Source: an uncultured Erythrobacter sp.
GTDB lineage: Bacteria > Pseudomonadota > Alphaproteobacteria > Sphingomonadales > Sphingomonadaceae
NCBI GenBank assembly: GCA_947488085.1
Contig: CANKYI010000001.1
Coordinates: 1,435,928-1,499,927 of the forward strand
DNA: 64,000 nucleotides
Direction of reading: 5' to 3'
In this document: positions 9,627 through 18,042 of the stretch, one piece after another
How the letters are laid out: each line of letters starts with the position of its first letter
Numbering within the stretch: position 1 is the stretch's first letter
Notes under the pieces: generated by a model
What the model was told of the DNA's origin: nothing
Databases searched by the model: none
Seen by the model: only the letters and a program-made list of their open reading frames with translations
Program-made: the position numbers and the translations under genes

Positions 9627-9968
9627 TCACCCCATACCCGGCAGGTTAAAGCCCGGTGGTAGGCCCATGCCGCCTTGTATCTCTTTCATCTGCTCTTCGG
9701 ACACCCGATCCGCTTTGTCGCGCGCATCGTTAAAGGCGGCTGTTACCAGATCTTCGACGATGTTCTTCTCATCGGGCTTCATCAGGCTGTCATCAATACT
9801 GACGCCTAGGATGCGCCCTTTTGCAGACGCACGCACTATTACCAATCCGCCGCCTGCTTTGCCCTCAACTTCGATCGCATCCAGTTTGACCTGCATGTCG
9901 TTCATCTGGTTTTGGATCGTCTCAGCCGCTTGCTGAGCGGCTTGCATCATTTCTTCCATGCTTTTCAT
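9627..9968 (-). CDS. ybaB: YbaB/EbfC-family nucleoid-associated protein
   Basis: 113 residues: an N-terminal amphipathic helix (MEEMMQAAQQAAETIQNQM), a three-stranded sheet including GGGLVIVRASAKGRILGVSID, and a C-terminal helix pair ending in a Gly/Pro/Met-rich tail (GGMGLPPGFNLPGMG). This matches the tweezer-like dimer that binds DNA. It lies 19 bases after dnaX on the same strand, the standard dnaX-ybaB arrangement. Confidence 0.93.
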   Translation of the reverse strand: MKSMEEMMQAAQQAAETIQNQMNDMQVKLDAIEVEGKAGGGLVIVRASAKGRILGVSIDDSLMKPDEKNIVEDLVTAAFNDARDKADRVSEEQMKEIQGGMGLPPGFNLPGMG

Positions 9969-9987
9969 GGCCGGGGGTTCCTTTCGT

Positions 9988-11811
9988 TCAATTCCATTTG
10001 CCGCCTGCAGAAGCAGCGCGGGCCAAGTTATCTTTGGGGTCGATCAATTCCGCATCGGGGAATGCCTCTTTGGCCGCTTTGACCAAGGGGTGGCCTTCGA
10101 TCCGCTCCCTGTTCGCTTTCGCATCGGCCTCTGCCATCTCACGCAGCGACGGTTTGGCATCTCCGCTGCCACGTTCAACCAGCCAACGCTTTCCAGAGAG
10201 CTTAAACAGAGCATCGCGGATATCGGGCACGGGATCATCGGAATAGTCATCGGCAGGCGCAAAAATCAGCCGCTCGGGAGACAGTTCGATCACTCGCACC
10301 CGGTCCCGCATCATCTGAGCAACGCGCAGCTGTCCTGCCTGATCAACCTGTTCGACCAGATCACCCCAGTCCATCGAAGCGCTCGCGGCAGGCGCATTGG
10401 CCGCAAGTTCGCTCGATTGCGGTGTAGCCGAAGGAGCAGGTCCAGACTTCGCAATCTCTTCAATCCGCGCCGCAAGTTTACCCGGATCGGGCATTTGCGC
10501 TGCATGCAGCACCCGCAGCAGCGCCATTTGCAGCGACACAAGCGGATCGGGAGCTTGCCGCACCTCGTCATGCCCTTTCAGCAACAATTGCCACAGTCGG
10601 TGCAGTTCAGGTGCGCCCAATCGCTTGGCGAAGTCAGCCAAGGCTGTACGTTCTTCCTCGCTCGGCGCATCGGGTTCGCCGCCTGCGACCTGTGCCAAAG
10701 TAATTCGGTGCACCAAATCCATGAGCGCCCGCATCAACGCAAGTGGCTCGACACCGAGCGCGTATTGGTCGGCAATCGCGGCGATCAACGCCTTGGCATC
10801 ACCTTCCAGCATATGGTTGAGCAACCGCCGCTGAGCGCCCTTATCAGCAAGGCCCAGCATGTCGCGCACGCGCTCTGCGGATACCTTGCTCCCTGCGTCC
10901 ATATCCGCATGAGCAATTGCTTGATCCAAAATCGAAAGACCATCGCGCACGGACCCTTCGGAGGCGGCTGCGATAATACGCAAGGCTTCCTCGTCAGCCT
11001 CAACCCCTTCCAATCCGCACACCCGCGCGAAGTGTTCAGCGAGCATCTCTGCCGGAATGCGCCTCAGATCAAAGCGCTGCGTGCGGCTCAACACGGTCAC
11101 AGGCAGTTTTTCCACCTCGGTGGTCGCAAACAGGAATTTGACGTGCGCAGGCGGTTCTTCAAGTGTCTTAAGCAACGCATTGAATGCATTGCGCGACAGC
11201 ATGTGAACCTCATCAATGATGTAGATTTTGTAGCGCGCGGAAACGGCGGCATAACGCACCTGTTCGATGATCTCACGCACATCATCGACGCCGGTATGGC
11301 TCGCGGCATCCATCTCAATCACATCGATGTGGCGTCCCTCAGCGATTGCCTGACACGGCTCACATTGCCCGCATGGATCGATAGTCGGGCCGCCAGTACC
11401 GTCAGCCCCGACGCAATTCAGTGCCTTAGCAATCAGCCGCGCGGTTGATGTCTTGCCGACCCCGCGCACGCCGGTCATCAGGAATGCATGGGCTAGCCGG
11501 TCCCGCTCGATCGCATTGCCAAGCGTGCGCACCATCGGTTCTTGCCCGATCAGCTCTGAAAATGTCTGTGGTCGATATTTCCGCGCGAGCACACGATAGG
11601 GCTGGCTGGTGCCTGCGGGATTTTGTTCCGTCGGTTCCGGTTTATGAGGCGCTACAGGAGGTGCCGCTTCGACCGGCGCTGTCTCGATAGGCGTTGCCTC
11701 CGCAGGCGGCGCATCGCCAAACATCGAATTTTGCCCAGCCGCTTCCAGCTCGGCCGCCGTCGGAGCGGTTTCTTCTTCGTTTTCGGGCGTATCTGGATCG
11801 GAATCAGTCAC
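9988..11811 (-). CDS. dnaX: DNA polymerase III subunits gamma/tau
   Basis: 607-residue clamp-loader ATPase. The AAA+ domain starts around residue 75 (YRPQTFSELIGQ) and shows Walker A GVRGVGKTSTAR, the four-Cys zinc knuckle (C before the ADGTGG loop, then CGQCEPC), DEVHML (Walker B) and TEVEKLPVTVLSR (sensor 1 region). The C-terminal part is the tau-like polymerase-binding region. Unusually, about 75 residues rich in Pro, Ala and Glu precede the AAA+ domain. The start is a GTG with no better alternative. It lies just downstream of the SRP RNA gene and upstream of ybaB. Confidence 0.95.
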   Translation of the reverse strand: MTDSDPDTPENEEETAPTAAELEAAGQNSMFGDAPPAEATPIETAPVEAAPPVAPHKPEPTEQNPAGTSQPYRVLARKYRPQTFSELIGQEPMVRTLGNAIERDRLAHAFLMTGVRGVGKTSTARLIAKALNCVGADGTGGPTIDPCGQCEPCQAIAEGRHIDVIEMDAASHTGVDDVREIIEQVRYAAVSARYKIYIIDEVHMLSRNAFNALLKTLEEPPAHVKFLFATTEVEKLPVTVLSRTQRFDLRRIPAEMLAEHFARVCGLEGVEADEEALRIIAAASEGSVRDGLSILDQAIAHADMDAGSKVSAERVRDMLGLADKGAQRRLLNHMLEGDAKALIAAIADQYALGVEPLALMRALMDLVHRITLAQVAGGEPDAPSEEERTALADFAKRLGAPELHRLWQLLLKGHDEVRQAPDPLVSLQMALLRVLHAAQMPDPGKLAARIEEIAKSGPAPSATPQSSELAANAPAASASMDWGDLVEQVDQAGQLRVAQMMRDRVRVIELSPERLIFAPADDYSDDPVPDIRDALFKLSGKRWLVERGSGDAKPSLREMAEADAKANRERIEGHPLVKAAKEAFPDAELIDPKDNLARAASAGGKWN

Positions 11812-11880
11812 GCCGCACAGGCTACGCGTTCAATGCCCATTTGTCATGGCGCAGATTAAGTACGGATTGGGAAAATAATA

Positions 11881-11966
11881 GGAGCCGAGCGACCCGTCGC
11901 AATTCACCTGGGCTGCTTCCTTCCGGACCTGACCCGGTGAGCGAACGCAAACGTCCACCCGACTCC
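11881..11966 (-). ncRNA. ffs: Signal recognition particle RNA (4.5S type)
   Basis: The minus strand contains the universally conserved SRP RNA tip GGTCAGGTCCGGAAGGAAGC followed by AGCC. The ends pair: GGAGTCGGG at 11958-11966 with CTCGGCTCC at 11881-11889, giving a long hairpin with the Ffh-binding loop at its apex. The exact transcript ends may extend some bases further. It is located immediately upstream of dnaX, a common proteobacterial order. Confidence 0.93.
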
Positions 11967-12047
11967 CGCAACCCTTTATGGTGAGGGGCTTGCATTTATC
12001 AAGCCATTTGACGAAAGTTGCGCCAACCAAAAGGGGATTTCAAGAAT

Positions 12048-12335
12048 ATGCGTAAGATCATCCTGTCACTCGCCATCCTTCCACTCGCAGCTTGCGGGGC
12101 CGAAGGCGGCGACACAACTGCACTAACCGCAGAAGAACTTGCATCGCGCACAGACGCCGCAAGCGTGGATTTTGGCACCGATAGCGGCGAATGGGCGAAT
12201 GATGGCGAATGCGATGATCCGCGTTTCAAAGGTCCCGGTATGACCACAACGCCACTTCTCGAAGAAGACACAAAGGCGGATGCCACCGATTGCCGGACAG
12301 CATATGAAAGCGGCAATCTGACTTTGATTGAATGA
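12048..12335 (+). CDS. Small lipoprotein with one WANDGECDDPRF repeat
   Basis: 95 residues: signal sequence MRKIILSLAILPLAACG with lipobox LAAC, then a single copy of a Cys/Asp-rich repeat (FGTDSGEWANDGECDDPRF, then an acidic stretch and ATDCRTAYESGNL). The same repeat occurs four times in the protein encoded next. Two Cys per repeat suggest a disulfide in the exported protein. An upstream in-frame codon at 12018 exists, but the signal peptide fixes the start at 12048. Function unknown. Confidence 0.8.
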   Translation: MRKIILSLAILPLAACGAEGGDTTALTAEELASRTDAASVDFGTDSGEWANDGECDDPRFKGPGMTTTPLLEEDTKADATDCRTAYESGNLTLIE

Positions 12336-12492
12336 TCGCAGGCTGGCGCAATTTGTCAGCCAATCTCAGTCAGCCATATTCATGTTAGTCGCATAAGTGT
12401 TTCGCGCGATGTGTATTCGCGTGAACCACCAGGCAACGCCATGTTAACCTGAGATCGTCAGTCTGAGGTCGTTCAATCAATAGGGGGACACT

Positions 12493-13266
12493 ATGCACAT
12501 CAGGAACTTCGCAATCGCCGCCTTGGCAGGAACGGCTCTGATCAGCCCGCCGGCCCACACACAGGCTAATGCGCAAGCAAACTCCCTAGAGTTTGGCGAC
12601 AATTCCAGCACTTGGGCCAATGATGGCGAGTGCGATGATCCGCGGTTTGAAGGTACCGGAATGGCCAGCACGCTGCTGGAGGATGACCGCCTTCGCGACG
12701 CCAATGATTGCCGGGAGCTGTATCAGCGCGGTGATGTCCGTCTGCGCCGTTCTGTGAATTTTGGCGACAATTCGAGCACTTGGGCCAATGATGGCGAGTG
12801 CGATGATCCGCGTTTTCGTGGTTCGGGCATGGCCAGCACATTGTCGGACGAACACAGATTGCGCGATGCCAATGATTGCCGCTCGCTTTATGAGACTGGG
12901 CGCATCCAATTGGTCACCGCGAGCAGCAGCTTTAACTTCGGTGATGACACCAGCTCCTGGGCCAATGATGGTGAATGCGATGACCCCCGTTTCGAAGGGC
13001 CAGGCACAGCCAACGTGTTGTTAGAAGCAGACCGGTTCCGCGATGGCACCGATTGCCGTTCGCTTTACAATTCAGGTCAGGTCCAATTGCGCTCCAACTA
13101 TGTGGATTTCGGCGACAATACAAGCATGTGGGCCGATGATGGCGAATGCGATGATCCACGCTTCATCGGCTCTGGAATGGCCAGCACGCTGGTGGATTCA
13201 GACCTATTATCCGATGCAAATGATTGCCGCGCGCTCTACAATGCGGGCCAAATCCGGTTGCGGTAA
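12493..13266 (+). CDS. Secreted protein of four WANDGECDDPRF repeats
   Basis: 257 residues with a signal peptide (MHIRNFAIAALAGTALISPPAHTQA) and then four tandem repeats of about 55-60 residues filling the rest of the protein. Each repeat reads roughly FGDNSSxWANDGECDDPRF, a short GMASTL-like segment, then DANDCRxLYxxGQxxLR. Conserved per repeat are one Trp, two Cys and several Asp, which would suit a disulfide-stabilised metal-binding fold, though this is inference. A GGGGGACA ribosome site precedes the ATG. It is 157 bases after the single-repeat lipoprotein and evidently arose from the same unit by duplication. Confidence 0.8.
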   Translation: MHIRNFAIAALAGTALISPPAHTQANAQANSLEFGDNSSTWANDGECDDPRFEGTGMASTLLEDDRLRDANDCRELYQRGDVRLRRSVNFGDNSSTWANDGECDDPRFRGSGMASTLSDEHRLRDANDCRSLYETGRIQLVTASSSFNFGDDTSSWANDGECDDPRFEGPGTANVLLEADRFRDGTDCRSLYNSGQVQLRSNYVDFGDNTSMWADDGECDDPRFIGSGMASTLVDSDLLSDANDCRALYNAGQIRLR

Positions 13267-13348
13267 GATGAGGCAAGACCTCAAGGCTGCGCGGCTCATT
13301 TGAGCGGTGCACCTTGCGGGATAAAAGTGCTCTGTCCGCCTCAAACGA

Positions 13349-13627
13349 TCACTTAAAATTGTCAGCGTATGCTTGCAGCTTCAGCGTTTTCGCAGGCGTT
13401 GAATGCACGCGCGCAGCGATGTCGTGCTTTGCCGCGTATTCTTTCGCAGCATCCTTGCTGGGGAAGTTCAACTTTACTTGTGCCTGCGTATCGCCGCTGC
13501 CGGTCCAACCCATCAAAGGGTCGGGTTTGCGCGCCTCGCTTTGCTCAAATTCAAGCACCCAAATATCAGTCTTGGCCTTGCCCGATTGCATCGCGCTTTT
13601 GGGCTGTTGGTATATTCTTGCGGTCAT
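13349..13627 (-). CDS. ETC complex I subunit (NDUFS4-like) family protein
   Basis: 92-residue soluble protein: MTARIYQQPKSAMQSGKAK, then WVLEFE, MGWTGSGDTQ and VKLNFPSKDAAKEYAAKHD. These match the family of alphaproteobacterial homologues of the mitochondrial 18 kDa (NDUFS4/AQDQ) accessory subunit of complex I. The open frame extends upstream into hrpB, but the ATG at 13627 gives the family's N-terminus and a 20-base gap from the hrpB stop. Confidence 0.88.
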   Translation of the reverse strand: MTARIYQQPKSAMQSGKAKTDIWVLEFEQSEARKPDPLMGWTGSGDTQAQVKLNFPSKDAAKEYAAKHDIAARVHSTPAKTLKLQAYADNFK

Positions 13628-13647
13628 GCCGGACCAATAATCCAAAC

Positions 13648-16092
13648 TCAGCTGCGATTGAAGGCATTTTTGGTCTTTAGGCTGGGCTTTTCCAACCACG
13701 GTGCCTCTGGCCAGCGATGTTTGGGGTAGCGGCCCTTCATATCCTTTGCGACATCCGACCATGATCCGCGCCAGAAACCGGGCAAATCACGCGTCGATTG
13801 GATCGGGCGGCCAGCCGGGCTGGTCAGTTTGAGCAACAAGGGCGTATCACCGATCATCGGATGCTGGTCGAGCCCGAAAAGCGCTTGCACCCGCACCTCA
13901 ACGCTGGGTGCATCATCGCCAGCGTAATCAATCGGATGGCTGGTTTGCGCTGGTGATGTGAACCGGATGGGCGCAGCCTTATCGAGCCTTTGCCGCGTAT
14001 CCCAATCGAGCAATCCCAATGCCGCATCGGCAAAGCGCGCTGCGGGTAAGTCAAGATCGCGGCGACCTTGCAAAAGCGGCTCCAACCACAGAACTGATTG
14101 ATCCGCCAGTGCGGAAAGGGAAAGAGCATCAATGCTGGCGAATTCCGCGCGTGCAAGAAAACCTGCGGGCAGCACTTCCCCCAGCTTTTCCAACGCTTTG
14201 TCCATAAGGATATCCACAAACGCCTGAGGATCCGGCTGCGGGTCAGGTCCACTGGAGAGTACAATCGCACCCAGCCGTTTCTCTCGCCTGGCTTCAGCTC
14301 GCTTTTTGCTCGTATTCCAATGAATGGAGGATCGCTCTTCCAGTTCTGCGGAAAATAGCGCTTCAACCTGATTGGGCAACAGCGCGACTCCAGCAGTGAT
14401 CCGCGCACCTTTTGCCTGACCCTGCGCATCGCCGATCACAATCCACTCTGAGCTGGCCAAGGGAGAGCTGGGGTCCATTTGAAAGCCGCGCCCGCCAGCG
14501 CTCAACCACTGCTCCCCACTCGGATCGCGGCGGCGTGCGACGAAATCTGGGCGCGCAAGCGCAAGGCATTCACTTGGTTCCAGTGAGGCACTTGGTTCCA
14601 GCGAGGCCTCTCCTGAGGTCAAAGCGCGACTCGCGGCACTCTTTGACCATCCTTGCGCAATTCGCGCTGCACTGCTCGCACGCTTTGACCGGTCGCCGCG
14701 CCATTGGCTCAATCGCTGTGCAAGGTCCTCACTGTGTCCGCCCAGCCCGCGTTCTTGCAACAGCATCACCAGTCGCGCGGCATCTTCACCGCATTCCCCC
14801 CGCGCCCCGTGCAGTACCGCAGCGGCGTGATCCGGTGCCATCGGCATAGATGCGATCGCTTCTCCCCAAGGAGTAATACGTCCCTCCGCATTCAAGGCAC
14901 CCAATGCCTCAAGGCTCGCTCGCGCCGCTTTCACCGATGCCGTGGGAGGCGGATCAAGCCATCGCAACGCCGTCGGATCACTCGTCCCCCATTTGGCGAG
15001 TTTCAGGATAAGCGGGGTCAGGTCAGCCGTCTCAATCTCTGGCGGTGAGAATTCCGGACGCCCCAAATGTCCGCCTTCCTCCCACAGTCGATAGGCGACA
15101 CCGGGACCTTGCCGTGCAGCACGCCCCGCCCGTTGAGCAGATGCCGCCTGACTGGCCCGCCGCGTCACCAAATGCGTGGTTCCCGCCTGCCGGTCATGCT
15201 CCGCAAAGCGCGATAAGCCGCCATCGACAACCGCTGTCACTCCATCCAGTGTCAGGGATGTTTCGGCAATCGCGCTGGCCAGCACCACGCGGCGGCGACC
15301 CTCTGGATCGCGCTTGATTGCTGCGCGCTGACCCGCAGGCTCGATTTGACCATGAAGCGCTAGGATCGGCGTATCAGGCAGCTTCCCCTCAAGTCGCTCT
15401 CGCACGCGCTCAATCTCACCGACGCCGGGCAGAAAAGCGAGGATATCTCCGCCACCGTCTCTCCATGCGGTCATCACGCCAGCTGCAACGTGATCCTCAA
15501 TTCGCTGGGTCGGATTACTGCCCAGCCATTTGATTTCCAGAGGGAAACTTCGCCCCTCGCTCTCAATCACCGGCGCATCCTCACCCAACAATCGAGAAAA
15601 CCGCGCGCCATCAATGGTGGCCGACATCACAAGCAGCCGCAAATCCTCACGCAGCACCGCCCGTGTCTCCAAAGCCAGAGCTAGACTGAGATCGCTGTCC
15701 AAGTGCCGCTCATGCGCTTCATCGAGAAGGACTGCACTGATACCGGGTAGTTCAGGGTCCGCGACCAACCGGTTCACAAGGATAGCCTCTGTCACAACCA
15801 GAACCCGCGTTTTCTCAGAACTTTTGCTGTCGAGCCGCGTCATGTAGCCGATGGTTTCACCCGGCTTTTCGCCCAACATCTCCGCCATGCGCTCTGCCGC
15901 CGCCCGCGCGGCCACTCGACGTGGGGATGTAATGATGATCTGCCCGGTGCACCAATCCTCGCGCAGCAAATCCGGCGCGACCGCAGTCGTCTTGCCCGCG
16001 CCCGGAGGAGCGATCAAAACCGCCGCACCAACACGCGATAATGCTTCCCGAATATCGGGCAAAACGGATTGAATGGGCAGCTGAGGGCTCAC
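13648..16092 (-). CDS. hrpB: ATP-dependent helicase HrpB
   Basis: About 814 residues from the GTG at 16092 (VSPQLPIQSVLPDIREAL), close to the usual HrpB length. The DEAH-box helicase motifs are PPGAGKTT (I), LLDEAHERHLDSD (II), VMSATIDG (III) and QRAGRAARQGPGVAYRLW (VI), followed by the C-terminal HrpB domain. The frame is open farther upstream, but that would overlap the polyprenyl synthase; the GTG leaves a 20-base gap. A run near residue 530 repeats SLEPSASLEPSE. Its cellular role is poorly defined, probably in RNA metabolism. Confidence 0.92.
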   Translation of the reverse strand: MSPQLPIQSVLPDIREALSRVGAAVLIAPPGAGKTTAVAPDLLREDWCTGQIIITSPRRVAARAAAERMAEMLGEKPGETIGYMTRLDSKSSEKTRVLVVTEAILVNRLVADPELPGISAVLLDEAHERHLDSDLSLALALETRAVLREDLRLLVMSATIDGARFSRLLGEDAPVIESEGRSFPLEIKWLGSNPTQRIEDHVAAGVMTAWRDGGGDILAFLPGVGEIERVRERLEGKLPDTPILALHGQIEPAGQRAAIKRDPEGRRRVVLASAIAETSLTLDGVTAVVDGGLSRFAEHDRQAGTTHLVTRRASQAASAQRAGRAARQGPGVAYRLWEEGGHLGRPEFSPPEIETADLTPLILKLAKWGTSDPTALRWLDPPPTASVKAARASLEALGALNAEGRITPWGEAIASMPMAPDHAAAVLHGARGECGEDAARLVMLLQERGLGGHSEDLAQRLSQWRGDRSKRASSAARIAQGWSKSAASRALTSGEASLEPSASLEPSECLALARPDFVARRRDPSGEQWLSAGGRGFQMDPSSPLASSEWIVIGDAQGQAKGARITAGVALLPNQVEALFSAELEERSSIHWNTSKKRAEARREKRLGAIVLSSGPDPQPDPQAFVDILMDKALEKLGEVLPAGFLARAEFASIDALSLSALADQSVLWLEPLLQGRRDLDLPAARFADAALGLLDWDTRQRLDKAAPIRFTSPAQTSHPIDYAGDDAPSVEVRVQALFGLDQHPMIGDTPLLLKLTSPAGRPIQSTRDLPGFWRGSWSDVAKDMKGRYPKHRWPEAPWLEKPSLKTKNAFNRS

Positions 16093-16111
16093 GCCAGCCC
16101 AATTAGCGCGA

Positions 16112-17122
16112 TTAATATCCGCGCGCGACCGCGAATTGTGCCGCTTCGGCCATTGCCGCGCGTGCATTGCTGTCGGGGAAGATCGAAATCGCGTCGATGG
16201 CGCGCTGTGCAAAGTGACGGGCGCGTTCGCGCGTGTCTTCGAGAGCGTTGTGTTTGCCGATTAACGCAATGGCCTGAGCCAAGTCGTCGTCGGACGTGCG
16301 ATGGCCAAGGATCGCGTCTTTCCAGAATTTGCGCTCCGCCTCATCCCCGCGTTGATGCGCAAGGATGACAGGCAGTGTCATCTTGCCTTCGCGGAAATCA
16401 TCGCCTTGATCTTTGCCCATTTCTGCGGCGTCTGAATCGTAATCTATCGCATCATCGACCAGCTGAAATGCAACGCCGAGATTGCGACCATAGGCTTCAA
16501 GTGCGCGTTCTTGCTCTTCTCCGCATTCTGCGACCACAGCGCTGATCTGGCTAGCAGCAGCGAACAAAGCCGCAGTTTTCGCGCCGATTATGTGGAGGTA
16601 GCGTTCTTCGCTCGTCTCGATCTGACGCTGAGCGGTAAGCTGGGAGACTTCGCCCTCGGCGATCACGGCGCTCGCATTGCTGAGGATTTTGAGGACTTTC
16701 AACGACCCGTCTTCAGTCATCAATTCAAACGCACGGCTGAACAGGAAATCACCAACAAGCACAGTCGCTGGGTTGCCAAAGATGATGTTGGCCGCCGCCT
16801 TGCCCCGGCGCAGCTCACTGCCATCAACAACATCGTCATGCAGCAAAGTCGCTGTGTGAATGAACTCAACCGCAGCCGCCAATTTGTGATGGCGCGATCC
16901 CTGGTATCCAACCAGTTCCGCTCCGGCGAGCGTCAGCATCGGGCGCAGCCGTTTGCCACCACCCGAAATCAAATGGCCGGCCAGTCGCGGAATAAGTGGG
17001 ATTTCACTGTGCATCCGTTCCAGAATCACGGTGTTCACCGAATTCATACCGCTAGCGGTCAGCGACAGCATCGGATCAAGCGTCGGCGTCTTGCGCGGCA
17101 GGGGAACGACGTCTGCAGTCAT
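16112..17122 (-). CDS. ispB: Polyprenyl diphosphate synthase (octaprenyl/decaprenyl type)
   Basis: 336 residues from the ATG at 17122 (MTADVVPLPRKTPTLD). The first Asp-rich motif is HDDVVDGSELRRG and the second is LVDDAIDYDSD, both hallmarks of trans-polyprenyl synthases; GGGKRLRPML binds the isopentenyl diphosphate. It makes the side chain of ubiquinone (chain length not determinable by eye; sphingomonads use ten units). The frame remains open upstream but overlaps the divergent chorismate mutase region, so the inner ATG is preferred. Confidence 0.92.
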   Translation of the reverse strand: MTADVVPLPRKTPTLDPMLSLTASGMNSVNTVILERMHSEIPLIPRLAGHLISGGGKRLRPMLTLAGAELVGYQGSRHHKLAAAVEFIHTATLLHDDVVDGSELRRGKAAANIIFGNPATVLVGDFLFSRAFELMTEDGSLKVLKILSNASAVIAEGEVSQLTAQRQIETSEERYLHIIGAKTAALFAAASQISAVVAECGEEQERALEAYGRNLGVAFQLVDDAIDYDSDAAEMGKDQGDDFREGKMTLPVILAHQRGDEAERKFWKDAILGHRTSDDDLAQAIALIGKHNALEDTRERARHFAQRAIDAISIFPDSNARAAMAEAAQFAVARGY

Positions 17123-17189
17123 CACAAATCGCAATAGGGGTAGCCTCGCGCGCTTGGCAAGCGCTGAATTGCTGCTAGTTTTGCGCGAT

Positions 17190-17534
17190 ATGTCGCAAGA
17201 GATGCAAAACCCCAAGAGCGCCCCTGCGGCGCATAAAGCCGCCGATGAAGCCGGAGGTGATCCGGTTCTTGGCACTTATCGCAAGAGCATCGACAACATC
17301 GATGCCGCGATCATTCATATGCTGGCCGAACGGTTTCGCATCACACAGGCGGTGGGCGAGTATAAAGCGAAAAGCACCCTCCCCCCAGCTGATCCCGAGC
17401 GCGAAAAGCGCCAGATTGAGCGGCTGCGCGCATTGTCAGAGGCAGCGGATCTGGACCCTGAATTCAGCGAGAAGTTCCTGCGTTTCATCATCGATGAGGT
17501 CATCCGGCACCACGAAAAGGCGCGGTTGGGCTAA
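17190..17534 (+). CDS. Chorismate mutase family protein
   Basis: 114 residues. The AroQ-type core begins about residue 27 with LGTYRKSIDNIDAAIIHML, continues with AERFRITQAVGEYKA and the EKRQIERLRALSEAADL helix, and ends with FIIDEVIRHHEKAR. Arg, Lys and Glu positions fit the three-helix chorismate mutase fold that converts chorismate to prephenate. It is divergent from ispB, with only 67 bases between starts, and ends 8 bases from the convergent lipoprotein gene. Confidence 0.88.
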   Translation: MSQEMQNPKSAPAAHKAADEAGGDPVLGTYRKSIDNIDAAIIHMLAERFRITQAVGEYKAKSTLPPADPEREKRQIERLRALSEAADLDPEFSEKFLRFIIDEVIRHHEKARLG

Positions 17535-17542
17535 TTTCGAAT

Positions 17543-17965
17543 TCAGTTTTCGGAAGCGGGCTTTGAAGCAACTGGCGGTGCAGTCGGTGCCGGGATTGGC
17601 GGAGCAGCGGCTTGCCTTGCATTGAATTCTTCGACGCGGCGGTTGATTTCGGCCTGATCGCGGATCGCTCTGAACCGGGCGCGCAATACTCGGCGGTCCG
17701 CGCGCGATAGCTGAACTCGATTGCCATTGCGATCATAGGCGAAATCGCCGCGCCCCGGATAAGTCAGACCTTCAAGCCAGCGTCCATCTATACCCGGGCA
17801 GTCTGCACATTGATCGGGGCCGACGGGACCGTTGGCCAATTCGGGGGCAGCATAAGGATTGTGGAAGACACTGCGGTTTCCATCGAGACCGAGCTGCTGA
17901 TCGGAGCTTGCACAGGCACCGAGCGCCAAACTCGCTGCGATTGCTAATGCTGCCGTCGTCTTCAT
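17543..17965 (-). CDS. Uncharacterised lipoprotein
   Basis: 140 residues with lipoprotein signal MKTTAALAIAASLALGACAS. The mature part contains a CADCPG pair of Cys, a GRGDFAYDRNGNRVQLSR segment, an Arg-rich helix (RRVLRARFRAIRDQAEINRR) and a Pro/Ala-rich C-terminus. I do not recognise the family. A GGGGGACA-type ribosome site precedes the ATG. Confidence 0.72.
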   Translation of the reverse strand: MKTTAALAIAASLALGACASSDQQLGLDGNRSVFHNPYAAPELANGPVGPDQCADCPGIDGRWLEGLTYPGRGDFAYDRNGNRVQLSRADRRVLRARFRAIRDQAEINRRVEEFNARQAAAPPIPAPTAPPVASKPASEN

Positions 17966-18042
17966 AAGCCTGTCCCCCGTTCAACGATCCCCACTGATCG
18001 CAAAGGGCATTTGAACAATAGATGAACTTTTGGAGTGCGCCA

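Noticed and set aside
9958..11448. Plus-strand frame of 496 codons antisense to dnaX
   Set aside because: Shadow of dnaX; His/Arg/Cys-rich composition and no motif.
12590..13260. CRISPR-like DNA repeat array
   Set aside because: The repeats are about 160-190 bases apart, in frame, with conserved amino acids rather than identical DNA, so they are protein repeats.
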